The notes under the pieces were generated by a model. That model searched no databases and was not told where the DNA came from. It worked only from the letters and a program-made list of their open reading frames with translations. A stretch of DNA of 64,000 bases, from the NCBI GenBank assembly GCA_027627225.1, contig CM051038.1:47144843-47208842 (forward strand). The letters run 5' to 3'. The DNA comes from Congeria kusceri. Its lineage: Eukaryota; Mollusca; Bivalvia; Myida; Dreissenidae. The position numbers were made by a program, and so were the translations under genes. Positions 55,166 to 64,000 of this stretch are shown here, piece by piece; the stretch's first letter is position 1, and each line of letters starts with the position of its first letter.

Positions 55166-57716
55166 TCGGTCAATGTGGTTTAAACCTGTTTAAAGGCTTG
55201 CCGAACCACACACTTGGCCAAATATTACAACTATTTGTACAGCATATCACAGCGATGGGTTTCCCTCATTTGACATTAAGGAAATGACAACAAACATAAC
55301 ACAATATTTTTAATACAACCAAACTCCTAAACAAACCTACAAGGTAACACATTTGCAGTGTTTCAACGTTGCCTGTCAGTTTCATATAGACGTACTAATA
55401 ACACCTACATGTGTGTATATATTGGCAATAACATTTTATTATTATATGATCACCCATAATACTTGTCAGTAAAGCTTTTTTAGTTTGTGCCACTAATATC
55501 ATCATTATGAATTTTATCAATAAATATATTTTTATATGATGTATTGCCATTCATAGCTTTAGAATATGTATCACACATTAATATTGAACTCTTTTGTGTA
55601 TTGACAACTAATCAAAAGTTGTAGTTATATGACATTAGTAACTTAAGAGTGTAAAAGGTACAATGTGGATTTACAGGGATTAGCAATTAACCGTTTTCTA
55701 TCTACTCTGTTGAAATGGAAATAAATTAATCACTGAGACATTGCTAACTAACTATCATACTGGCTGTAAGATTTTTTTGATATACAGAGCTGCCATAGTC
55801 TGCCATTACCAGTACAATAACATATTTCTCTGTTTTCGATATTATTGTTTCCATGAAAAAGGCAAATTTAATTTGATAATTAAAACATACCTTTGGGAAT
55901 GGAGCTCAGTTTGTGATTTTGATCAATATTTTGCACAAGCAATCTGAGAGTAATACTGTAATGTGCATTTCGTTTTATGAACCATTTACATATGCACAAA
56001 CATGTCTGTAGCATTTTCTGCGTTTCTAATTTCAAGTTCGATACGAAATATTAACTAAAACGCCTCATTATTAAGTCAAGAAATGTCTTTAAAAAAGACA
56101 ATCGGCGCTGTAATTATCATATCAAATATCATTTTACTCTAAACATAATACAAGAGAGGACCCCAGATATTTTAATCCCCACCTATATAACGAGACTTCC
56201 CGGACCCCTGATTTTTCGGACACGATAGGAACACTTCTCAGACCCCCACATTTATTTGATCAAATCACCCCATGTTTTCATCAGTAATATATAAATAACC
56301 AAAATAATTTCAGTTAACATAATTGTTATATAAATTTGTCAGGCAAATTAACAAATTAACATTTTAAGAAAATAATTGCGGGACTGAATGAAAAATTATT
56401 ATGTATCAGACGAGTGTTGTTATTCTTAAGTTATATACCATATGATAAGCTTAAAAGTTATCTAATGCATACTCATGAAACAGTCAAATATAAAACATTT
56501 AAATTGTTTATCCTGATTAACAGCAATTCAGGAAACATTCAGCGCATTTAAAATAATGATGACTTTATTTTTGATAACACAAACATAAACTTTCATTAGA
56601 CTATGGCATTTAAAAATTATATTCGGTAGTTATATGATGTATTAATGGTTTTATTGTATAATTAGTATTGCAAATAATGCGTTCATGCTACGCAAGTGAA
56701 GTAAAAATAGCATTTATAACATTTCGAGGTATTCCAAGAATTCTTTCACCACATTTATTTATAGAAAGATGTAACATATTTTAAAGCATCTAATGGTGGA
56801 GCTGATTGAAATGTGCAATTTTGAATAATTCTTAATTAAAAATATAACCGCAATTCAAATTTAATAACATGCACAGTAAGTTTATAAATATAAATTCCCC
56901 ATTTATTGAAATATTCCGGCAACTTATGGTGCTTTGGAAGCTAATTGATGCAGCTATACACCGGCTGTAAATGAGCGCTATTTCTAGAATGATTTGGAAT
57001 GTGTTAAACCGCAGATATTAGACTCTGCTACTTTTGTTGATAAATCCCGGCTATTTTATCGAAAGTAGATTGTAAGAATTTTGGATCAAATGCAAACAAA
57101 AGCAATAAGTATACGAAAATCTTTGCAACAGGATGATGTTTTTAAAACGGGTACATGTATACTAATAACATACAGTGTATTAGGTGACTTTTGGATTTCG
57201 TGTATGCGAGTATCATATATGCTTTGCTTTTTGGAACATGACAATTACACAATCATAATTATATTTAAACATGTAATAAGCTTATAAAATAAGTCAACAG
57301 GCAGTTATTACAATACCTGATAACTTGATTAGAAATGCGATCAAAGGGACCGATGTTCATCTTAATGGGAAAATAGAGCGAGTAATTTTCCGCTGGTACT
57401 AATTGAAAAGATTCCTGCATCTGATATGCAGTCATACATATAGAACGCATGGTGCGAACGGCCTCATTAATGAAAATCCGATCATGTGTGCTTATTCACG
57501 TTGCTAAAAAACAATACAATGAAAAGGTGTGTTACTTAAATGAATGGTAATGTTCACATACCATGGCAACAGCAAACCAGAATTCATATCAATGACGAGG
57601 CGCAAATACAGAAACAAGCTATATTAGCATTTGCAAAAGAAGCTTGTTGTTTTAAGACAAAGAAACAAAACATACGTTTGCGACAAATTAACAGTGCAGC
57701 TTAACACAGACATATA
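55166..57716. other. unassigned
   Basis: AT-rich. Open frames stay under 70 codons and show no motif. Nothing assignable. Confidence 0.3.
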
Positions 57717-57875
57717 GGATATGACACGACTTGTCATTTTTGATACTTTTAAAAAACGACTTCAGGAATTATCATTTTGTAAGTAAATCAGACTTTGGCG
57801 AGCTTACTAACGGATTTCATGGACGAGTTGAATACAATATGGTATGAAATAACAACGAGTGTCAGATCTTTTTTT
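57717..57875. mobile_element. short element with imperfect terminal inverted repeats
   Basis: Left GGATATGACACGACTTGTCATTT and right ending ...AACAACGAGTGTCAGATC are imperfect inverses over about 30 bases. A single terminus of the same type is found at 25148-25185. Confidence 0.55.
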
Positions 57876-58949
57876 CACATGCTTATAAAGGAAAAAAAAT
57901 CTTATTATTGTACCAAAAATGTTGATAAATCCTAGAAGTTGTGCACTCTCGGGACGTCTTTTTAATGTTGACTATTTCACCAAATAAACGTCATGCGATT
58001 GGTCATTCAAAGAATATGTAGCCAATGAAAACGCTCAAAATGTTATCTTACACATGTGTAAAATAAAAATATTCGTAATGGGTGTATTACAGGGAAACCA
58101 AAGAACGGCATGTGATCAAACTATTCCATATGCTGTTTCATAATCAGAATGTTAATTAAGTTTGCGTATTTCGTGGAGATGTTTCTCGAAGTATTGCGGA
58201 CTACTTTAAGTCAACTCGCGTCTGACACGATCAGCCAAACTCCGCTGATCGCGAAATATGATTGTTTCTATTGATTTGAACTGGGTTCGACAAACCTTTC
58301 ATGTGGCGTTGATTAAGTTTTGAAATGACGTCATTGTCGCGCGCTGCTTTCGAAATGAACAAGTTGAGGGAAGGGGTTCTATATAATTGATGATATTTGA
58401 TACAACTACAAGATCATTCAAGAGAAAGATTCCATTGAGTCACTGTTGTTGGTTTTTAATGTATTCCTTGATATTTTTATAAAGAAATGAACAATAATTA
58501 AAACCTGTATGCAGAGCTAGTTGAAAATAGATCTAGGGATGTTTTATAAATCTATGTATTTTCATTAAATCGGGAATAAACTTGAGTTAAAAGAGTACAA
58601 TAAACATTAGTACTATACACTAATAAGTTGGTAAGTGACCCAAAGTACGAGCACATAGCTGCGAAGTATTTATTCCAACATGGGATATAAACACAGATGG
58701 ATCTTGCTACCGTATGTTTTAATATGCTAGTCTATATTTGTTCAACTTAATTTTGATTTTTGATCGCTTTTCATAGCAAAATTCAACAAAAAACAACATA
58801 TTACGTAAATATACGAGCACTACTAACCAGTCGTAAATTTATGTATAAATTGTATGTGATCGGGCGTTACGATTTGTTTGATAAAACGCAACTTTGGTAG
58901 AATGTCGTAATTTATGTAAGTCGTAGCTGACATTTGGCTCACATTTCAA
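57876..58949. other. unassigned
   Basis: AT-rich. Includes TTGAAATGACGTCATTGTCGCGCG (about 58318-58341) and an inverted CGATCAGC/GCTGATCG near 58229-58250. No gene seen. Confidence 0.3.
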
Positions 58950-61800
58950 GGCCACTGCAGGTCAAAGGGCAAAAAACAGCTCCTCAAAGGAGGTCAGCCA
59001 GTGCCCTTCAAGGCGTGCCCTGTATTCTTTTAAAGAGTCTGAACGGCTCAAATATCTTTTTAAGAATGCCCGTGCTGTAGCAATGGAGGACGACCGTTAA
59101 CCGACTTCACCTGGTTATGCAAACTTGATCGAGCAAAGGCGTGAGATGTTCGATCCATTTACCGCTGACCCGTTTATTTTGTAAATTGCAGGTACCTCTT
59201 GAATGAAGGCAGTGCAGAGTGTGACTGATGCGATGTTCTTTTCCTTTGTAATGGATGTGTCTACCGATATTAGTGGCAAAGAACAAGACTCAATCTATGC
59301 TAAACATTCAACAAATGAAAGGGTCGAAGAAAAGTTCCTAAGCATCTGTTCACCCCAGAATACAAAGTCGACAGATTTTTACCAGTTGATCAACACCACA
59401 TTTGATTCACTTGGCCTTCCTAATGGTTATTTGATCGTTGTTTAATATAATTAATGTATAGCTCTCGATACGTATGTATTCTTAATTAATGCCTCATCGA
59501 TGATCACTGTATACGTTTATAACTACATGGAATAATTAAACAATATAAAAATACAGTGCTAATCAGCAGCTAAATTTCATTGGACAATGAAACAAGATTT
59601 TGGAAGTAAAAAAATAATATTTGCCTCGTCAAATCACACAAATCGTTAAATTATATCATGGTTATTAATTTTGGTTTGATCTTATACCGTCCACTGTTGT
59701 TATATACATGTATATTGTATTTAATAAATTATTTGTTGCAGACAAGGTTGTTGGGATGGGCTCGGATGGAGCATCGAACATTGCAGTAAGGAAGGGCGGT
59801 CTTGCCTCTTTGCTGCAAGAAGACCATTTCAGGTTTGTTAACATACACTGCTTGTGCAATCGCCTCAAACTTTCCTTCAAAAATTAGTTAAGCAGCAAAT
59901 GCTTTATGACAAACTCATGACAGTCCTCATTGGTCTGCAATACTTTTACAAAAAGTCGCACAAAAACAAATCTAATCTTCTGAATGCTTCACTGCCATGA
60001 CCATCAAGGGTGTATTGTTACCACAATTTACTGGAGCCCGATGGCTGCCACATCTTGCTTATGGCCTTGAATGCATTACACTAAGCTTCTCTGCATTTGA
60101 TCTCTCGACAATTAGCCCCACCAATGCAAAGGCTGAGTGGCTTTTGAAGATATTAACAAACTTAAATGGTGTGGACTATGCCTTGTTCTTGAAAGTATTC
60201 AAATTGCTAATTACCGAATAGAAACATTAAAAAACTTATGTATTTTTTTGGTCTGTTAAAAGAGTGTGTTGTAGTTGTATAGTTGGTGTTTTGATGTCAC
60301 TTTTGAGGGTTTTGTTTTCCTTATATTGTCTCTTATATCATATTTTTATTTGTATTTTACACAGGAATTGTTGGAGCCTCTGGTACAACTGTCGACACAG
60401 GGCATCACCCGAACTGACTCCATGGCGTGGATTGAGACCACAGCAGTCATGAGCAAGGATCTAAAGAGCAGGTATCGTATGGTTGAAAATGTGAAATCAA
60501 ATTGTTGTTATGAAATACGTATTTGCAACTATACTGGTCAATGCAATAAATTGATGATAACTTCATGTACATGATTACCACCCTACCGGCATTTCGGTTC
60601 AATAAAACATATTAACAGATTCGATATTAGTTTCACGTAATACTTGCTAACTGAACAGGGAAATTATCAAACTGAATGAGACACTCGAGTCAGATAAATT
60701 TGAAAAGGGCAACTCAGAGGTCAGAACCCACAAACTGCATACCAACTATTGATAAGATTTTTGAGGCAATTAACAAGCGCTTTGAGCTGGACGACACATC
60801 TGCTTCTGTTGTCCAATCAACTAAAGTCTTACGCTTGGACAAATGGCATTTGAAAGATTCTATGAAACTTGCAGGTCTTAAATGTTAATCAGTAATGAGT
60901 TTACCTGTTAAGTGTTAAACCAGTTTTCCTTTTCAGAAATTATTAAAATGTATCATGCATGATATTTATTGCAAGTTAAATCGTATTTTTGCAAATATTT
61001 GTTATGTTGCTAATGTTTGATATTGTTAATATGGATTTCATTGCAGTGCCATCTAATTGGTTTCCGTATCCATGACCCAACAACTTAATTATAACTAACC
61101 CGAGGAAATGAAAAACAACTTAAACTGATTTTTCTTCTATAATTTTTTTAAATATTTGTTAAAAAAAACCCATTAAATTCTCACTAAAATGTTAACTGAT
61201 TTTTTTCCAAAATGATACGCTCTTCTGTTTGTTTCTAGGGTTTCGATATGCTGAGATGATCTACATCACCAGGACCTACGAGCAGAGACTTGTGAATCCT
61301 GATGAAGGGTTCAGCTCCGAACATGTATTGGATGAGTGGAAGAGGCTAAAACTGCTGGGAAGTAGATACTTGCTGGATGTAAGAAAAAACAAACAAACAT
61401 GTGTATCAATTGTCCTTTTAAAGTTTAACTTACTGTCTTTTTAATTTCACATAGAATGTTAATTAGAAAGAAATTCATTGTATACAGAAAAATGACAAGG
61501 AAATTCTAAATGTTGGAAAAGATTATTGTCTTTTAAATTTGTTCTGAACTTTTATGTGTTATACAATTGATTGGTTGCTGAAAGACCCCCCGAAGGAATG
61601 TCCACTGACTGGTGAAGAGCTATTTGATGGTGGCTGTAGAAATGTGATACTCATCATAGATATTCTTCTCAGTCGTCCCCCAACCTTAGTATCCTGTGAA
61701 ACATCACTCCCGCATGTGAAATTCGTCAAGACCAGCAGAAGGGTGAAGCTGAGTAACAGAGCACTGGGTGATCTGCTTCAAGTAAAACTCAGATGTTGAC
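58950..61800 (+). pseudogene. hAT-type transposase / ZNF862-like remnant
   Basis: Ordered fragments of a DUF4371/hAT-dimerisation protein in changing frames: DFTWLCKLDRAKA near 59105-59145 then a stop; FVMDVSTDISGKEQDS (59203-59445, catalytic-domain start); VVGMGSDGASNIA...NIHCLCNRL (59737-59886, the GSDGASNM and HCxCHRL signatures); FYKKSHKNKSNLL and GARWLPHL (59940-60080); ELLEPLVQLSTQGITRTDS (60365); FRYAEMIYITRTYEQRL (61239); and the C-terminal dimerisation part GCRNVILIIDILLSRPP...VKLSNRALGDL (61650-61790). Several blocks follow clean acceptors (tttgttgcag, tttacacag, tttgtttctag), so introns are likely, as in host ZNF862-like genes. Stops and frame changes within blocks indicate it is broken. 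Family assignment is from recalled motifs; which paralogue is uncertain. Confidence 0.6.
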
Positions 61801-62854
61801 CAGTACGACCCAGAGGAGGTTATTACGCAGTGCATGATATACTCACATATATCTGCGAATCATTTAAGGTGTGGTACCTTGAAAAAATATATAGAGGATA
61901 TTCGTTTGTTTTCGGTGTGATAACGCGTGATATCATCACCGGAAAGGGAGACAATATTTCCATGAGCGCTTGCAAAGTGCAAAGGATACGTTGGATGCTA
62001 AAATTATGTTTGGACCAAGGTGACCAGCCCCAATGCCTTGTGGGTAAAACTTGTACCCGCAAGACATTGTCTGTTCTAGTCTCCGTGGCTCAATACGACT
62101 GAGGAAAAACAACGAGAAAATAAGAGGACAGAGAGTTCAAAATATCGGAGAAGTATTCTTAACATTTGCTGTTATTAATCTTTTCTACTTTGCTTTTTGG
62201 TAATACTTTATGATAAATGATGACAGCACCTACAATTAAATATTGTCCATAATTTTTTGTTTTAAAGTAGTCCATCACTGTGAGTGATATAGGGATATAT
62301 CTCACTGTTATTTTTCTATATTTTTCTACTTAGCATCAAATAAATACAGTTATGTTAAGTATTTTGTTACGTTTCAGGTTGGTTCAGCGTTACCTCGTTG
62401 TGGCAGGCGTCTGGGTTATCCCTGTAAAAAAGATGGGAGAATCTACCATTAAGGGTGATGACAAAGCAGGTACATAACATATCGCTGGCTTATGTAATTC
62501 CGAAGGAATTGTTGATTAATGATACAAGGATTAAACAATGAACATATAATTTATCAAATATTGTACAATGATAGCCACATAGTCAAACTTACAAAATTTA
62601 TATTTGCGTATCACCCTTGGTCATTTTTTTTAAAATTTAGACGATAAGGCTAGTGACACAGGGAGACAGCTCAGTCCAGATCTGGCAGTTGAGTGACAAC
62701 AATGACAATGACAACATAAAAAGCAATCACGCCATTCGCTTGCTGTGACGGTCTCAGTGTCATCAGCATCCCTTTTACTTCCTGTGTCCGCCCCAGAGTC
62801 GTCAAATATACTAGTTCATTATACCTTAATACATTTGAAAAACAGGTTTCACCA
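61801..62854. other. unassigned, with one exon-like stretch
   Basis: 62379-62470 has a good acceptor (tacgtttcag) and donor (caaagcag/gtacat) and is open in one frame (LVQRYLVVAGVWVIP), but I see no homology and no partner exons, so I do not call a gene. Confidence 0.25.
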
Positions 62855-62930
62855 GCAGGATTCGGGCTCCTGAACGCTAGTTCCAAAATAACGCGCCGCG
62901 CTTTTACCGCCTGAGCCATTAATTCGTATC
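62855..62930 (-). repeat. degenerate tRNA-derived SINE head
   Basis: On the minus strand 'atggctcaggcggtaaaagc' resembles an A-box region and 'gagcccgaatcctgc' a damaged B box, with tRNA-like spacing. Much decayed. Confidence 0.4.
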
Positions 62931-63659
62931 GATAGCATGAAATTTATACGAATACAAACATTCACTGTACCTGTGCAGTGAGTTATTAACTTATTGAAGT
63001 TACCGTCCACTTATATGATTGATCTATTTGCGGGAGAAACCATTACTCTAGAGCATGGTCCCGTCTCAATGCGCACTGTTTATCTATACTGCCGAATTTC
63101 GTGGCAATGGCGAATAAAGCCGACTATCCGCCGTTTACATTCGGCGAGCTGCACGATATTCTACATAAAATATGAGGAACGTCGGCTAGTTTTGTAGTGT
63201 TGACAATGTATACACCAGAGTGAACTTGAACAGGTTTAAATTGCATTTATTGTTCATTTTATGAAAATGTGTATAAGAGTTTAGCACATAATGTATTATT
63301 GAATATGTTTAGTATATTAACATTAAACGTTTTTAATGCTTAGTTTAACGTGCATCACCTTGTTAGTGCTTTTAAGTGACTGATCTCTTGTCGAACCAAA
63401 ATGATTCGAAAATCATCCGACAGCCGGACAATGTCTGACTGAAATACGTGAGACTAAATGTTTTAAAGTCTTAAAAACGTGTCATGTGTTTTACATAGAT
63501 TACAGTAAAGTGAAAAGAAAATCAGTATTAATGCAGACTACTTATACCTGCGAATTATGTATTATTAAATAATTCTGTATTAATTAAAATGCATTGACTG
63601 CGCGCCTAATTTCGTTTTAATAAATGTAAATTTTGTTTACATGAACTTCAATTGTATGT
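62931..63659. other. unassigned
   Basis: AT-rich. Nothing assignable. Confidence 0.3.
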
Positions 63660-64000
63660 TGTCTTTTAGCTCACCTGAGCACGAAGTGCTCAAGGGTGAG
63701 CAATTCCGGTCAGTCACCGTCCGTCGTCGTCGTCGTCCGTCGTCGTTTTCAGACATTTACTTAAACAACTTCTTCTCTGAAACTTCTTGGCGGATTTCAA
63801 CTAAACTTGGCAGGAATGTTCATGTGATGGTCTTTTGTCACATATTTTTTCAATTCATTTGATTATCTAGAAATCTCTGGTTGCCATGGCAAACAAAAGA
63901 TTAAAAAACAGAAAATCTTTAAAAATCAATTTGTCCGAAACCAGTGGCTGGATTTCAATATTATGTCAACAAAACTATTCTTGCCTAAAACCACCGGCTG
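63660..64000 (+). repeat. start of a widespread dispersed/tandem repeat, continues beyond the window
   Basis: Starts 'tttagctcacctgagcacga', where GCTCACC...GGTGAGC and GAGCAC/GTGCTC form a hairpin. Next comes a CGT-rich run (gtccgtcgtcgtcgtcgtcc), then 'tctgaaacttcttggcgga' and 'tttcaactaaacttggcagg'. The type is common in bivalve genomes to my knowledge. Confidence 0.75.

Noticed and set aside
62379..62470. Orphan exon with good acceptor and donor
   Set aside because: No homology, no partner exons found, so chance splice-like ends cannot be excluded.

Overview
The window is eukaryotic, AT-rich and intron-rich, with a very dense load of repeats. Introns obey GT/AG rules with alternating phases, and there are Ty3/Gypsy, LINE and hAT remnants, fold-back elements and long minisatellites. 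Several interspersed repeats (the 'gtgaccttgaccttgacccc' tandem family, the 'cggacggacgg...tatatgcctcccgc' tail, the 'agctcacctgagcacgaagtgctcaagggtgagc' family at the right edge, and the 'gtgtcgtcccggattagcctgtgc' fold-back) look like those common in bivalve mollusc genomes. A bivalve, perhaps a heterodont, is therefore my best guess; this is inference, not proof.

Layout. 193-7667: a rearranged Ty3/Gypsy element. An open pol (441-3977) is followed by a 230-bp LTR (4504-4733), a primer-binding site, a leader, gag (5735-7087), a protease joined by a textbook -1 frameshift signal, and then a second, apparently identical 230-bp LTR in inverted orientation (7438-7667). The order is circularly permuted and broken at the protease/RT boundary. 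To its left lies a separate LTR-like piece on the minus strand that contains a tRNA-like sequence.

8.3-50.5 kb: the most interesting content is a cluster of same-strand paralogous genes of a family I do not recognise (copies A to E). Copy D (44829-47083) is complete: six exons whose phases fit and whose lengths add to 603 nt, coding for a 200-residue secreted protein with six cysteines. Copy A (8336-12446) has exons 2-6, copy B (18525-24754) exons 3-6 with damage, copy C (28971-30197) only first and last exons, and copy E (49340-50465) a dead partial duplicate of D exons 4-6. Diagnostic motifs are FGKSH in exon 2, KYFWW..IC in exon 4 and a tiny last exon encoding EC(P/F). Homologous introns 5 in A and B carry related minisatellites, expanded to about 2.4 kb in B.

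Between the gene copies lie: pentanucleotide arrays with an exact 452-bp internal duplication (13958-17505), a trinucleotide array, 48/47-bp minisatellites (20160-22600), a roughly 135-bp tandem family (25640-27020), two copies of a minus-strand LINE with a conserved 3' RNA stem (39.2-43.8 kb), several MITE-like hairpins, and further tandem arrays (51.2-53.2 kb). 58.95-61.8 kb is a broken hAT/ZNF862-like transposase remnant. The far right edge enters another widespread dispersed repeat. Large stretches (27-29, 32.8-34.2, 34.3-37.4, 53.2-57.7 kb) hold nothing I can assign.
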